Notes: generated by a model not told the origin, from the letters alone. Numbered from the stretch's first letter, positions 25,457 through 34,747 are shown. The stretch is DNA of 64,000 nt from Brevundimonas viscosa (GCF_900116065.1 NZ_FOZV01000002.1:248001-312000); one strand, 5' to 3'. A program made the numbers and translations.

Positions 25457-25482
25457 GTCAGCGACAGGCAGGAGATGCGTCG

Positions 25483-25869
25483 TTGGCTGCAGTCGATCCG
25501 AACGATACGGAGCTCGAGGTTCTGAAGCGCTTCTGGCGCGACGGAGACCTTTCAGCGCGCGAGGTGCACGAGCGCATCGCCGCGGAGTTCGACTGGACCC
25601 CGTCCACCACCCGTACCGTGCTGGAGCGTATGCGGGCCAAGCGCCTGCTGTCGCGCCGCCAGGTACATGGCGTGGTCGTCTACGCCGCCGTGCAGCCCAA
25701 GGTGCAGGTGCTGGGCCGGTTGATGCGGCGGCTCTCCGACCTGCTCGAGCTGGACAAGGGTCTGCCGGCGGCCGCCTTCGTGGGCAGCCAGATTCTCGAC
25801 GCCGACGACATCGCCGAGCTGGAGGCCCTGCTCGCCGAAATCCCTGAGGGGGATGGAGCGGCGAAATGA
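25483..25869 (+). CDS. BlaI/MecI/CopY-family repressor
   Basis: The 128-residue winged-helix repressor has the BlaI plan. The DNA-binding domain spans about residues 5-75 (LEVLKRFWRDGDLSAREVHERI, TPSTTRTVLERMRAKRLLSRR) and is followed by a dimerisation helix region. In this family the repressor is cleaved after a membrane M56 peptidase senses a signal, and that partner follows immediately with a 4-base overlap. The start is a TTG after GGAG; no ATG gives the full N-terminus. No beta-lactamase gene is adjacent, so the target and inducer are unknown. Confidence 0.9.
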   Translation: MAAVDPNDTELEVLKRFWRDGDLSAREVHERIAAEFDWTPSTTRTVLERMRAKRLLSRRQVHGVVVYAAVQPKVQVLGRLMRRLSDLLELDKGLPAAAFVGSQILDADDIAELEALLAEIPEGDGAAK

Positions 25870-27170
25870 GCGGGGCCCAGCTGATCCTTCTCTCGCTCGG
25901 GCTGTCCGTCGGACTGGCGGCGGCCGGTCTGGCCCTCCTCGGGAGATGGGAGCGACGGCTGGGCGACCCCGCTCTCCGCGAGCGGCTTTGGGGCGCGCTG
26001 CTCTACGTCTCCGTCCTCCCGGCGCTTCTGGTGCCCCTCAGTCTGCTGCTGCCCGCGCCCGTCGTGGTCGTCCCCGGGCTCGCGGGCGGGGCCGCGCTTT
26101 CCGTGGACGCCGTTCCGGCGGCCGGCGCCGGGCCCGGCCTTTCCCCCGATACAGCCGTGCTGGGCGGTCTCGTCCTGGCTGCGGCGCTCAGCTTCCTGCG
26201 AGCCACCGACCTGGGCCGACGCGCAATCGCGCTGCATCGCCTCGCCACCGGCGCCCGCGACGCCGGCCCGGACGTCGTGCGAAAGATCTCCGTGGCCGCG
26301 GGCCGCCTTGGCGCTCGCGTGCCAAGCGTCTGCTGCAGCGATGCAATCCCGACCCCCTTGTTGACCGGCTTCTTCCGGCCCCTCCTGCTTCTGCCGGAAA
26401 CCGTCGCCGGCCCCGCGGCCGAGGCGATCTGCGCCCATGAGCTGGCGCACCTTCGGCGCGGGGACCACCGGACGGTGTGGATCGAGGAAGCGCTTCTCAT
26501 CCTGTGCGCGGCCAACCCGCTGTTGCCATGGATCCGCGCCCGCCGGGCCGCGGCGCGGGAGGAAGCCTGCGATGCGCTCGCCCTGTCGGGTGCCTCGGAC
26601 ACCGCGCGGCGCCTCTACGCCCGGGCGCTCGTCGAGGCGATCCGGAAAACCCCGAGCTCGCCGGTCCCGGCCCTGACCTTCACCAGTGCGAAAAGGAGCT
26701 TCGCCATGCTGCGCCTGAAAGCCATCCTCGAGCCCGCCCCGCCCGCGGAGCCCCGCCTTCGCCGGACCGCCCTCATCGCGGCAGGCTTCGCCACGGCGGC
26801 CGCGGCCTCCGCATCGATCGCCGTCGCCGCCCAGCGGGAACCGGTCGTGACGACCGCGCAGGAGGCTGCGGCCGCGGAGGCCGATCGGACGATCCGCAAT
26901 CCCGACTGGGCCCGGCATCCGATGCCCGCCTACCCCGCCGCGGCGCTGGATGCAGGCGTCAATGCCGGCTCGGGGCAGGTGCGCTGCATGGCTCAGCCCG
27001 ACGGTCGCCTGTCGAGCTGTTCGGTGCTCAGCGAAACGCCCGGAGGCCTCGGGTTCGGCGCCGCCGCCGTCCAGGCGGCCGGCAACGCCCGACTGGCCGC
27101 GCATCAACTCGCGGAGGTTCGTGAACCGACGCCGGTCGTCTTCACCGTTCGGTTCCGCATCGCGGGGTGA
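25866..27170 (+). CDS. BlaR1/MecR1-like M56 peptidase with TonB-like C-terminal domain
   Basis: The 434-residue membrane protein has hydrophobic helices at about residues 5-25, 43-70, 95-112 and 205-222. A zinc peptidase motif HELAH (191-195) and REEACD (231-236) follow the M56 pattern. A further transmembrane helix lies near 300-322. The extracytoplasmic end, residues about 350-434, is not a penicillin-binding sensor. It resembles a TonB C-terminal domain (MPAYPAAALDAGVNAGSGQV, then C-x5-GRLxxC-xV). The ATG overlaps the BlaI-like stop (ATGA). It presumably senses a periplasmic signal and inactivates the repressor. Ligand unknown. Confidence 0.88.
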   Translation: MSGAQLILLSLGLSVGLAAAGLALLGRWERRLGDPALRERLWGALLYVSVLPALLVPLSLLLPAPVVVVPGLAGGAALSVDAVPAAGAGPGLSPDTAVLGGLVLAAALSFLRATDLGRRAIALHRLATGARDAGPDVVRKISVAAGRLGARVPSVCCSDAIPTPLLTGFFRPLLLLPETVAGPAAEAICAHELAHLRRGDHRTVWIEEALLILCAANPLLPWIRARRAAAREEACDALALSGASDTARRLYARALVEAIRKTPSSPVPALTFTSAKRSFAMLRLKAILEPAPPAEPRLRRTALIAAGFATAAAASASIAVAAQREPVVTTAQEAAAAEADRTIRNPDWARHPMPAYPAAALDAGVNAGSGQVRCMAQPDGRLSSCSVLSETPGGLGFGAAAVQAAGNARLAAHQLAEVREPTPVVFTVRFRIAG

Positions 27171-27191
27171 AGTCGTCAGGGATCAGTCGGA

Positions 27192-27230
27192 CCGGAAGAG
27201 GGCGGACGACCCGCGGCCGGCCTCTTCCGG
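27192..27230 (+). other. Perfect 10-bp hairpin after the M56 peptidase gene
   Basis: CCGGAAGAGG (27192-27201) and CCTCTTCCGG (27221-27230) form a perfect stem with a 19-base loop, 21 bases after the stop. There is no T-run, so it may be a Rho-type or stabilising 3' structure. Confidence 0.4.
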
Positions 27231-27368
27231 GCCTGACGTGTCGCGGGGCGTTCCGCCATGGAGGCGGCGATCCCTCGGGAAACGTCTCTGGCCCGTTGCG
27301 CCAGCCCCCGCGCCCTGACTTGCATGGCGGGGGCCAGAGGTGCAGGCTCCGATCTCCCCGGAGTTCCC

Positions 27369-27896
27369 ATGCTGCTCGCGCCCCTGATCATCGCGGCCGT
27401 CGCCGCCAGCCCTCAGGTCCCCCATCCGGCCACGCCCCAGACATTCGAGGGACGGCGTTCCAGCTATGTGCAGGGCACGCTGAACGTCGCGATCGGCGAG
27501 CGCGCCACGCTGCGCCGGAACGCGGACGGGACCTACGACCTGATCGCCGTGGATCGGATCCAGCTGGCCGACGTGCTGCCTCCGGCCGACGGCTCGCGCG
27601 GGGGCCCGAACGGCGCGGCGCCTGGAACCCTGCGGTTCGGCCTGCACGCCCGGCAGGACGTCGGCTCGCTTCTGAAGGTCGAGAACGGCCAGGATCAGGG
27701 GCTGAAATACGCCGGCTACGTCGTCCGTTACGTCGGCGGCCAGGCCCGCGGCCCTGACGCCACCTCCGTCTGCACGGTCCCGGCCGCCATGGCGACGTTC
27801 GAGCGTTGGCCCGAGCCGGTGCTCCAGGTGGTGGTCGGGGCCCTTTCCCCTTCGGACGACGCCCTGCCTGTCTGTCCGCCGCACGTCGAGGACTGA
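27369..27896 (+). CDS. Exported hypothetical protein
   Basis: The 175-residue protein starts MLLAPLIIAAVAASPQ, a likely signal peptide. An upstream in-frame start would add 37 poorly conserved-looking residues, so the ATG at 27369 is preferred. The mature part contains GRRSSYVQGTLNVAIGERATLRRN, DRIQLADVLPPADGSR, a middle LRFGLHARQDVGSLLKVENG and a CPPH near the end. It has two cysteines and looks beta-rich. I do not recognise it. It lies downstream of the BlaI/M56 pair but 198 bases away, past a hairpin, so cotranscription is uncertain. Confidence 0.7.
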   Translation: MLLAPLIIAAVAASPQVPHPATPQTFEGRRSSYVQGTLNVAIGERATLRRNADGTYDLIAVDRIQLADVLPPADGSRGGPNGAAPGTLRFGLHARQDVGSLLKVENGQDQGLKYAGYVVRYVGGQARGPDATSVCTVPAAMATFERWPEPVLQVVVGALSPSDDALPVCPPHVED

Positions 27897-27998
27897 CGCG
27901 GGAAGAGTCTTCAGCATCTCCCTCCGGTCACATTCGCCGTTTGCGCATCCGTCCGGCTCGCGTCAAATGCCCCGGTCTCGATTCCCGGGGGGTCCCAC

Positions 27999-29597
27999 AT
28001 GAAGCGCCTGTTCGCCGCCGTCTCCGTCGCCGCCGTCCTCGCCGCCGCGCCCGCCATGGCCCAGGCGCCCGACCTGGTCGCCGTCAACGGCATCTTCGAC
28101 CAGGGCTTCAACCACTCCGAGGTGATGCGCACCGCCGCCCACCTGACCGACCGCATCGGCGGGCGGATGACCAACTCGCCGCAGATGCGCGAGACCGAGC
28201 GCTGGACCCAGGAGCGGTTCCGCGAGTGGGGCCTGTCGAACGTGCGCGCCGAGGGCTTCGAGTTCGGCCGCGGCTGGTCGATCGTCCGCTCCGACGCCCG
28301 CATGGTCGAGCCCCGGCCGCTGGAGCTGCGCGCCATTCCGGTGGCGTGGACGCCCGGCACGGACGGGACGATCAGCGGCGAGGTGGTGCTGGCCCCGATG
28401 AGCCGCGTGGCCGACTTCGACAAGCACCGCGGCAAGCTGGCCGGCAAGATCGTGATGATCTCCGAGCCGACCGACGCCGAGGACCCGACCACGCCGCAGT
28501 TCCGCCGCTGGACCGACGAGGAGCTGGCCGGCCGCACCGCCTATGTGCAGCCGAACCACGCGCCGGTGACGGTGAGCCGCGACGGCGGCCGGGACAACTT
28601 CGCCCTGCGCATGGACGAGTTCCTCGCCTCGGAGGGCGCGCTCGGCTGGGTGCGCATGTCCTATCGCGACGGCGGCCTGCTGCATGGGGCCGGCTACACC
28701 CATCGCGTCGGCGCCACGCCGCGCCTGCCGGGCATGGAGCTGGCCGCCGAGGACTACCGCCGCCTGGCCCGCCTGTCCCGCGCCGGCGCGGCGCCGAAGC
28801 TGGAGCTGCTCAGCGAGGTCCGCTTCCACGACGAGGACGTCAACGCCTACAACGTGCTGGCCGACATTCCCGGAACCAGCCGCTCGGGCGAGTACGTCAT
28901 GGCCGGGGCCCACTTCGACAGCTGGGTGGCCGCCGACGGGGCCGTGGACAACGCCGCCGGCACCGCCGTGGTCATGGAGGCCGCGCGCATTCTCAAGGCC
29001 CTGAACGTGCGCCCGAAGCGCACCATCCGCTTCGCCCTGTGGAACGGCGAGGAGCAGGGGCTGCACGGCTCGCTGGCCTATGTCGACCGCCACCTCGCCA
29101 CGCGGGCTCCGCTGGGCGATGCGGAGCTGGACGCCCTGCCGAACGGCCAGACCTGGCGCGCCCGCTGGCCGGTCCAGCCGCGCGACGGCCATGACGACCT
29201 CGTCGCCTACTTCAACATCGACAACGGCTCCGGCCGCATCCGCGGCGTCAACGCCGAGGGCAACGTCGCCGCCGCCGCCGTGTTCGAGGAGTGGCTGGAG
29301 CCGTTCCACAGCCTCGGCGCCACGACCGTGTCGCTGCGCCCGGCCGGGGGCACCGATCACGTCTACATGCAGACCGTCGGCATCCCGGGCTTCCAGTTCA
29401 TCCAGGACCCGCTGGATTACGGCAGCCGCCTGCACCACACCTCGATCGACAGCTACGACCACCTGAAGCCCGAGGATCTGCGCCAGGCCGCCGTGGTGCT
29501 GGCCGGCCTGCTGCTGGCCGCGGCCAACTCGGACGAGCCCCTGCCGCGCATGCCGCTGCCGACCCGTCCGACGCCGACCGATCCGTTCACGCAATGA
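27999..29597 (+). CDS. Exported M28-family zinc metallopeptidase
   Basis: The 532-residue protein has a signal peptide (MKRLFAAVSVAAVLAAAPAMA). A PA-like insertion (residues about 120-260) precedes the M28 domain. The di-zinc ligands can be seen as GAHFDSW (His, Asp), AVDNAAGTAV (bridging Asp), NGEEQGLHGS (catalytic Glu-Glu), FNIDNGS and, near the end, RLHHTSIDSYDH (His). It is therefore probably an active periplasmic or secreted aminopeptidase or carboxypeptidase of the Q/PSMA-like type. It stands alone between an exported unknown and mce. Confidence 0.92.
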   Translation: MKRLFAAVSVAAVLAAAPAMAQAPDLVAVNGIFDQGFNHSEVMRTAAHLTDRIGGRMTNSPQMRETERWTQERFREWGLSNVRAEGFEFGRGWSIVRSDARMVEPRPLELRAIPVAWTPGTDGTISGEVVLAPMSRVADFDKHRGKLAGKIVMISEPTDAEDPTTPQFRRWTDEELAGRTAYVQPNHAPVTVSRDGGRDNFALRMDEFLASEGALGWVRMSYRDGGLLHGAGYTHRVGATPRLPGMELAAEDYRRLARLSRAGAAPKLELLSEVRFHDEDVNAYNVLADIPGTSRSGEYVMAGAHFDSWVAADGAVDNAAGTAVVMEAARILKALNVRPKRTIRFALWNGEEQGLHGSLAYVDRHLATRAPLGDAELDALPNGQTWRARWPVQPRDGHDDLVAYFNIDNGSGRIRGVNAEGNVAAAAVFEEWLEPFHSLGATTVSLRPAGGTDHVYMQTVGIPGFQFIQDPLDYGSRLHHTSIDSYDHLKPEDLRQAAVVLAGLLLAAANSDEPLPRMPLPTRPTPTDPFTQ

Positions 29598-29673
29598 CCC
29601 GGCGGCGGCGACGGGGGAGGGGCGCGTCATCGCGCGCCTTCTCCCGCGCGTGCGGAACCGCTAAGTCCTCGCC

Positions 29674-30096
29674 ATGATCGGAAGACTGAACCACGTCGGC
29701 GTCGCCACCCCCTCGATCGAGGCCAGCGTCGCGATGTATCGCGACATGCTCGGCGCGACGCAGGCGCACGCGCCCTTTGATCTGCCGGCGCAGGGCGTCC
29801 GCGTCTGCTTCGTCGACCTGCCCAATAGCCAGATCGAACTGATCGAGCCGCTGGGCGAGGACAGCCCGATCCACGGCTTCCTGGCGAAGAACCCGAAGGG
29901 CGGCCAGCACCACGTCTGCTTCGAGGTCGAGGACATCCTCGCCGCCCGCGACGCCCTGCGGGCGAAAGGCGCGACCATCCTCGGCACGGGCGAACCGCGC
30001 ATCGGGGCCCACGGCACGCCGATCATCTTCCTGCACCCGAAGGACATGGGCGGGGTGCTGGTGGAGCTCATGGAAACGCCGAAGGAGGCGCACTGA
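29674..30096 (+). CDS. mce: Methylmalonyl-CoA epimerase
   Basis: This 140-residue VOC-fold enzyme interconverts the R and S forms of methylmalonyl-CoA in propionate metabolism. The start LNHVGVATPSI provides the first metal histidine, and the signature continues with NSQIELIEPLGEDSPIHGFL, HHVCFEVEDI (second His) and GVLVELME (metal Glu). The length is typical. It heads the conserved alphaproteobacterial block mce-DUF1467-(DUF3088)-proS-lolC-lolD; the next gene begins one base after its stop. Confidence 0.95.
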   Translation: MIGRLNHVGVATPSIEASVAMYRDMLGATQAHAPFDLPAQGVRVCFVDLPNSQIELIEPLGEDSPIHGFLAKNPKGGQHHVCFEVEDILAARDALRAKGATILGTGEPRIGAHGTPIIFLHPKDMGGVLVELMETPKEAH

Positions 30097-30097
30097 C

Positions 30098-30361
30098 ATG
30101 CCGGTGGGCCTCTTCACCATGGTCGCCATCTATCTCGTCTGCTGGTGGGTGGTGCTGTTCACCGTCCTGCCGCTGGGCATGAACCAGCGCGACCAGGAGC
30201 AGCCCACCGACGGCGCCCAGTGGGGCGCCCCGGTGCAGCCGAACCTCAAGAAGAAATTCCTCACCACCACGTGGATCTCCGCCATCCTCTGGGCGCTGAT
30301 CATGGTGCTGGTCTGGCTCGGCTGGATGCCCATCCCCGACCTCGCCCCGCCCGCCGCCTGA
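30098..30361 (+). CDS. DUF1467 two-helix membrane protein
   Basis: The 87-residue protein has two transmembrane helices, about residues 4-26 (TMVAIYLVCWWVVLFTVLPL) and 57-77. A polar loop between them contains GAPVQPNLKKKFLTTT, typical of DUF1467. The function is unknown, but the family keeps its place between mce and proS in many alphaproteobacteria, which suggests a link to one of these neighbours or simply shared expression. Confidence 0.9.
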   Translation: MPVGLFTMVAIYLVCWWVVLFTVLPLGMNQRDQEQPTDGAQWGAPVQPNLKKKFLTTTWISAILWALIMVLVWLGWMPIPDLAPPAA

Positions 30362-30372
30362 GGAGCGCCGCC

Positions 30373-30711
30373 GTGACCGATCGCCTGTTCCTGATCAATC
30401 CGGGCTGGACCGACGACCACGGCGGCCCGTGGTACTGCCCCGCCGGCGCGGTGATCGAGGGCGTGCTGGCCTTCCATCCGCAGCTGAAGGACCGGCTCGA
30501 GATCGTCCGTCTCGACTGGCCCCGCCCGCGGCCGGCGGTGATCGAGCAGGTCGGCGAGGACCATCAGTCGTGCCCGCTGCTGGTGCTGGACGGCGACTTC
30601 GACTGGCCCGGGGCGCAGACCAGCGCCGCCACCGGCCGCCGCTTCCTGCAGGACGAGGCGATCATTCCGTATCTGGCCGCGCGCTACGGCATCGCCCGCC
30701 CGCATCCGTAG
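30373..30711 (+). CDS. DUF3088 (thioredoxin-like fold) protein
   Basis: The 112-residue protein starts at GTG, 11 bases after the DUF1467 stop. It begins TDRLFLINPGWTDDHGGPWYCPAGAVIEG and has one CP near the start and another in QSCPLLVLDG. The arrangement of strand, helix and cis-proline-like CPLLVLD suggests a glutathione S-transferase/thioredoxin-type fold, as annotated for DUF3088. Its biochemical role is unknown. The TAG stop lies inside the first unit of the heptamer array that follows. Confidence 0.8.
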   Translation: MTDRLFLINPGWTDDHGGPWYCPAGAVIEGVLAFHPQLKDRLEIVRLDWPRPRPAVIEQVGEDHQSCPLLVLDGDFDWPGAQTSAATGRRFLQDEAIIPYLAARYGIARPHP

Positions 30712-30836
30712 GGACTAGGGATAGGGATTAGGGAGCAGGAAGGCCGGGCTGAGTCAGGACTGCTGGCGGTGCACCGGTTCCGCGCCACGCGCTTGATCCC
30801 TAATCCCTGATCCCCAATCCCCAATCCCTAATCCCT
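30709..30836. repeat. Inverted array of 7-bp repeats (AGGGATT / AATCCCT)
   Basis: The left arm (30710-30736) contains AGGGACT, AGGGAT, AGGGATT and AGGGAGC in tandem. The right arm (30795-30836) contains six uninterrupted heptamers in the opposite sense: GATCCCT, AATCCCT, GATCCCC, AATCCCC, AATCCCT, AATCCCT. About 58 bases of unrelated sequence separate the arms. The whole array fills much of the gap between the DUF3088 stop codon and proS. Confidence 0.9.
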
Positions 30837-30910
30837 TCCCCCGGCCTAGCTTTCGCCCCGCCCGACCCGCTAAACCGGTCCTCCCACGCCTCCCACGCCG
30901 GATTCTCCCC

Positions 30911-32227
30911 ATGCGCCTGTCGCGCTATTTTCTGCCCACGCTGAAAGAGGCGCCCGCCGACGCCCAGATCGTCTCGCACCAGCTGATGCTGCGCGCCGGC
31001 CTGATCCGCCAGGAGGCCGCCGGCATCTACGCCTGGTTGCCGCTGGGCCTGCGCGTGCTGCGCCGCATCGAGCAGATCGTGCGCGAGGAGCAGGTGAGGG
31101 CGGGGGGCGTCGAGCTGCTCATGCCGACCCTGCAGCTCGCCGACCTGTGGCGCGAGTCCGGCCGCTACGACGCCTACGGGCCCGAGATGCTGCGCATCAC
31201 CGACCGGCACGAGCGCGAGCTGCTCTACGGCCCCACCAACGAGGAGATGATCACCGACATCTTCCGGGCCTACGTGAAGTCCTACAAGGCGCTGCCGCTG
31301 AACCTCTTCCACATCCAGTGGAAGTTCCGCGACGAGCGCCGCCCGCGCTTCGGCGTCATGCGCGGCCGCGAGTTCCTGATGAAGGACGCCTATTCCTTCG
31401 ACATCGACGAGGCCTCGGCGCGCCGGGCCTACAACCGCATGTTCGTGGCCTATCTGAACACCTTCGCCCGCATGGGGCTGAAGGCGGTGCCGATGCGCGC
31501 CGACACCGGCCCGATCGGCGGCGACCTGAGCCACGAGTTCATCGTTCTGGCCGACACCGGCGAGAGCGCCGTGTTCTGCGACCGCAAGCTGGTCGAGATG
31601 CCGGCGCCCGGCGGCGACGTGGACTGGGACGACCTTCAGTCAATCGTTGATCAGCGAACCGCGCTCTACGCCGCCACCGAGGAGATGCACGACGCCGGGC
31701 GCTTCGAGGCGGAGACCGCCGAGGGCGACCGCCTGTCGGCCCGCGGCATCGAGGTCGGCCACATCTTCTACTTCGGGACCAAATACTCGGCCCCGATGAA
31801 GGCCCACGTCCAGGGCCCCGATGGCAAGGACGCCCCCGTGCACATGGGCAGCTACGGCGTCGGCGTGTCGCGCCTGCTCGGCGCCATCATCGAGGCCAGC
31901 CACGACGAGGGCGGCATCATCTGGCCGGACGCCGTGGCTCCGTTCGACGTGGTGGTCATCAACCTGCGCGCCAACGACGCCGCCGTCTCGGCCGCCTGCG
32001 AGCAGGCGGTCGCGAAGCTGGAGGGCCTCGGCAAGGAGGTGCTCTACGACGACACCGACGAACGCCCCGGCGGCAAGTTCGCCACCGCCGACCTGATCGG
32101 CGTGCCGTGGCAGCTGACCATCGGTCCCAAGGGGCTGGCCGAGGGCGTCGTCGAGCTCAAGCGCCGGGCCACCGGCGAGAAGCTGTCCCTGCCGCTGGAC
32201 GAGGCGATCGCGAGGCTGACCGCATGA
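30911..32227 (+). CDS. proS: Prolyl-tRNA synthetase (short alphaproteobacterial form)
   Basis: The class II synthetase is 438 residues, shorter than the roughly 570 residues of the E. coli enzyme. The large editing insertion domain between motifs 2 and 3 is missing, as in many alphaproteobacteria. Visible are motif 1 ([20 protein letters not shown]), motif 2 ([25 protein letters not shown]), motif 3 ([14 protein letters not shown]) and the anticodon-binding domain ([24 protein letters not shown]). Mischarged Ala-tRNA-Pro must then be cleared by a separate deacylase not seen here. Its stop overlaps the lolC start (ATGA). Confidence 0.97.
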   Translation: MRLSRYFLPTLKEAPADAQIVSHQLMLRAGLIRQEAAGIYAWLPLGLRVLRRIEQIVREEQVRAGGVELLMPTLQLADLWRESGRYDAYGPEMLRITDRHERELLYGPTNEEMITDIFRAYVKSYKALPLNLFHIQWKFRDERRPRFGVMRGREFLMKDAYSFDIDEASARRAYNRMFVAYLNTFARMGLKAVPMRADTGPIGGDLSHEFIVLADTGESAVFCDRKLVEMPAPGGDVDWDDLQSIVDQRTALYAATEEMHDAGRFEAETAEGDRLSARGIEVGHIFYFGTKYSAPMKAHVQGPDGKDAPVHMGSYGVGVSRLLGAIIEASHDEGGIIWPDAVAPFDVVVINLRANDAAVSAACEQAVAKLEGLGKEVLYDDTDERPGGKFATADLIGVPWQLTIGPKGLAEGVVELKRRATGEKLSLPLDEAIARLTA

Positions 32228-33528
32228 CGGACACCGCAGCGGCCATGAAGCCCGTGAAACCCGCCGGCCCCTTCGCCGCCTGGGAGTTCGGGCTGGCGTT
32301 CCGCTACCTCCGCGCCCGGCGCAAGGAGGGCGGCATCGCCCTGATCGCGATCATCTCCTACGTCGCCATCGCCCTGGCGGTGATGGCCCTGATCACCGTG
32401 ATGAGCATCATGGCCGGCTTCCGCAGCGAGCTGCTCAGCCGCATGCTGTCGTTCAACGGGCACGTCTATGTGCAGGGGCAGGTGCTGACCTCGCCCGAGC
32501 GCGACGCCGCCGTCGCCCGCCTGCGCGCGGTCCCCGGCGTGGTATCGGTGACGCCGCTGGTCGAGAACCAGAGCCTGCTGCGCGCCGCCGGCCGCACCAC
32601 GGGGGCCATGGTGCGCGGCGTCGCCCCCGACGACCTCGACTCCATGTCCTTCGTCTACGCCAGCCTCGACGAGCGCACCAAACAGACCTTCGGGCAGGGG
32701 CCGTACGGCGGCGACAACGTCATCATCGGCAAGGCCCTGGCCGAAGGCCTCGGCCTGCGCGTGGGCGACCCCATCACCCTCTTTTCTCCCACTGGCGCGG
32801 ACAGCGCCTTCGGCAATCTGGGCGGGCTGGAGAAGACCTACCGCGTCGGCGGCGTGTTCAGCTCGGGCACCGCCGACTTCGACCAGCTGTTCGTCTTCAT
32901 GCCGCTGGAGCAGGCCCAGCTGTTCTTCGCCAAGGAGGGCGTCTGGGACGTCATCGAGATCAAGGTGCAGGAGCCCGACCGGGTCGGCGACCTGCTTCAG
33001 CCCCTGCGCGACGCGGCCGGCCCCACCGCCCTGGTCAGCGACTGGCGCGACCGCCTCGCCGCCTTCTGGGGCGCGCTCAAGGTCGAGCGGGTGGCGATGA
33101 GCATCATCCTCGGCCTCGTCGTGGCCATCGCCGCGCTCAACATCATCTCCGGCATCGTCATGCTGGTGAAGAACAAGACCCGCGACATCGCCATCCTGCG
33201 CACCGTCGGGGCCAGCCAGGGCTCCATGCTGCGCATCTTCTTCATCGCCGGCGCGACTATCGGCGTGCTCGGCACCCTGACCGGCCTGCTGCTCGGCCTG
33301 CTGTTCTGCCTCAACATCGGGGCCATCCAGCACTTCCTCGAGGGTCTGCTGGGCGTGCAGCTGTTCAACGCCGATGTCTACATGCTCGACGCCATCCCGG
33401 CCGAGGTCGACCCGCTCGACGTCTTCTGGGTCACCGTCTGGTCCTTCTTTATGAGCTGCGTGGCCGGTCTGATCCCGTCGTGGCAGGCCGCCCGGCTCGA
33501 TCCCGTGGAGGCGCTCCGCTATGAGTGA
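32224..33528 (+). CDS. lolC: Lipoprotein-releasing ABC transporter permease LolC/LolE
   Basis: The 434-residue inner-membrane subunit of the Lol complex extracts outer-membrane lipoproteins and hands them to LolA. It has the expected plan: a first transmembrane helix (about residues 40-65, [20 protein letters not shown]), a large periplasmic domain (about 66-285) containing [10 protein letters not shown], and three C-terminal helices with [26 protein letters not shown]. Alphaproteobacteria often have one such permease working as a homodimer, and only one is present here. It overlaps proS upstream and lolD downstream. Confidence 0.95.
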   Translation: MTDTAAAMKPVKPAGPFAAWEFGLAFRYLRARRKEGGIALIAIISYVAIALAVMALITVMSIMAGFRSELLSRMLSFNGHVYVQGQVLTSPERDAAVARLRAVPGVVSVTPLVENQSLLRAAGRTTGAMVRGVAPDDLDSMSFVYASLDERTKQTFGQGPYGGDNVIIGKALAEGLGLRVGDPITLFSPTGADSAFGNLGGLEKTYRVGGVFSSGTADFDQLFVFMPLEQAQLFFAKEGVWDVIEIKVQEPDRVGDLLQPLRDAAGPTALVSDWRDRLAAFWGALKVERVAMSIILGLVVAIAALNIISGIVMLVKNKTRDIAILRTVGASQGSMLRIFFIAGATIGVLGTLTGLLLGLLFCLNIGAIQHFLEGLLGVQLFNADVYMLDAIPAEVDPLDVFWVTVWSFFMSCVAGLIPSWQAARLDPVEALRYE

Positions 33529-34258
33529 GACCGCCCCCATCCTTTCGGCCCCCGTCCCTTCGGCCCCCGTCCTTTCGGTCCGCGGCCTGACCCGCACCTA
33601 CGACACCGCCGGCGGCGGCCTGACCGTGCTCAGGGGCGTCGACCTCGACGTGCGGCCGGGCGAGGTCGTCGGCCTGATCGGCCCGTCCGGCTCGGGCAAG
33701 TCGTCGCTGCTGCACGCCGCCGGCCTGCTGGAGCATCCGACCTCGGGCGAGGTGCGCATCGACGGCCATGAGATGGGCCATCTGCCCGACAACGCCCGCA
33801 CCCGCGTGCGGCTCGGGGCCATCGGCTTCGTCTACCAGTTCCACCACCTGCTGCCGGAGTTCGACGCCCGCGACAACGTGGCCCTGCCGCTGCGCATCGC
33901 CGGCGTCGGCCGCGAGGCGGCCCGCGCCCGCGCCGAGGAGCTGCTGACGAAGCTCGGCCTCGCCGACCGCCTGACCCACCAGCCGGCCCAGCTGTCCGGC
34001 GGCGAGCGCCAGCGCGTCGCCGTGGCCCGCGCCCTGGCCAACCGCCCGCGCCTGCTGCTCGCCGACGAGCCCACCGGCAACCTCGACCCGGCCACCAGCC
34101 AGACGGTGTTCGAAGCCCTGCACGACCTGGTCAAATCCACCGGCGTCGCCGCCCTCATCGCCACCCACAACATGGAGCTGGCCGGCCACATGGACCGGGT
34201 CTTCGCCCTGAAGGACGGCCACCTTGAGGAGCGGCCGGCGGAGAGCCACGCCTACTGA
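33521..34258 (+). CDS. lolD: Lipoprotein-releasing ABC transporter ATPase LolD
   Basis: The 245-residue ATPase shows Walker A GPSGSGKSS (near residue 57), the signature LSGGERQRVAVARAL and Walker B LLLADEPTGNLDP, then the H-loop THNMEL. The N-terminus carries a short repeated Ser/Ala/Pro stretch (ILSAPVPSAPVLS) not needed for the fold. It overlaps lolC by 8 bases, and its TGA overlaps the ATG of a small lipoprotein gene, so the run is one operon from proS on. Confidence 0.97.
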   Translation: MSETAPILSAPVPSAPVLSVRGLTRTYDTAGGGLTVLRGVDLDVRPGEVVGLIGPSGSGKSSLLHAAGLLEHPTSGEVRIDGHEMGHLPDNARTRVRLGAIGFVYQFHHLLPEFDARDNVALPLRIAGVGREAARARAEELLTKLGLADRLTHQPAQLSGGERQRVAVARALANRPRLLLADEPTGNLDPATSQTVFEALHDLVKSTGVAALIATHNMELAGHMDRVFALKDGHLEERPAESHAY

Positions 34259-34683
34259 TGCGAGCGGCGGCGTTCTCCGGGTTGGTCGCTCTCCTCGTGG
34301 CGGGCTGCATGGACCCGAAGGCGCCGGAGACGCTCGCGGGGCAGCGGCTCGAGGTCGGCGACCAGAGGCTGCTCGCCTGGCCGGCGACGGCGATGGATAC
34401 GCCTGCCTACGGCGTGATCGGCGTATCCTGCGAGATCGGCGAATTCCCGATCCAGGTTCTGGAGCCTGATCGCGATCCGGCCATCGCCCGCCGGGAGTTC
34501 GCCTTCGCGGCCGCCTTCAATCAGGCGATGATCGCGAGTCCCTACTACTCGGCCGCTGAATGCCGGGCCTTCAGCGCCGACGGACAGCCGGCATTGGGCA
34601 GGGTGGGGCCAGAGGCGACGCGGGTCGCAGCGCCCCGCCTTGGCGAAGACTTCCGCCAAATATTCGGGTTCGAAGCCCCGTAG
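34258..34683 (+). CDS. Small lipoprotein of unknown function
   Basis: The 141-residue protein has a lipoprotein signal (MRAAAFSGLVALLVAGC, lipobox VAGC, Cys17). The mature part has two more cysteines (VSCEIGEF, AECRAFS) and no recognised domain. Its ATG overlaps the lolD stop (TGATG), so it is expressed with the lipoprotein-export genes and could itself be a client. Function unknown. Confidence 0.8.
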   Translation: MRAAAFSGLVALLVAGCMDPKAPETLAGQRLEVGDQRLLAWPATAMDTPAYGVIGVSCEIGEFPIQVLEPDRDPAIARREFAFAAAFNQAMIASPYYSAAECRAFSADGQPALGRVGPEATRVAAPRLGEDFRQIFGFEAP

Positions 34684-34707
34684 CCTCCGCGGCCCTCCAC
34701 GGCCGGC

Positions 34708-34747
34708 TTGACAGGAACACAACGCGAACATAGAACATACGAGGAAC
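34708..34747 (+). promoter_or_regulatory. SOS promoter with two LexA boxes upstream of sidA
   Basis: A consensus -35 TTGACA (34708-34713) is followed after 17 bases by -10 TAGAAC (34731-34736). Two exact LexA boxes GAAC-N7-GAAC occupy 34715-34729, filling the spacer, and 34733-34747, covering the -10 and start region. Their reverse complement is the alphaproteobacterial GTTC-N7-GTTC. This arrangement predicts tight repression and strong induction after DNA damage. Confidence 0.9.

Noticed and set aside
30709..30836. Heptamer array as a linear-chromosome telomere
   Set aside because: It is an internal intergenic array with continuous conserved gene order on both sides; the likeness to telomere repeats is coincidental.
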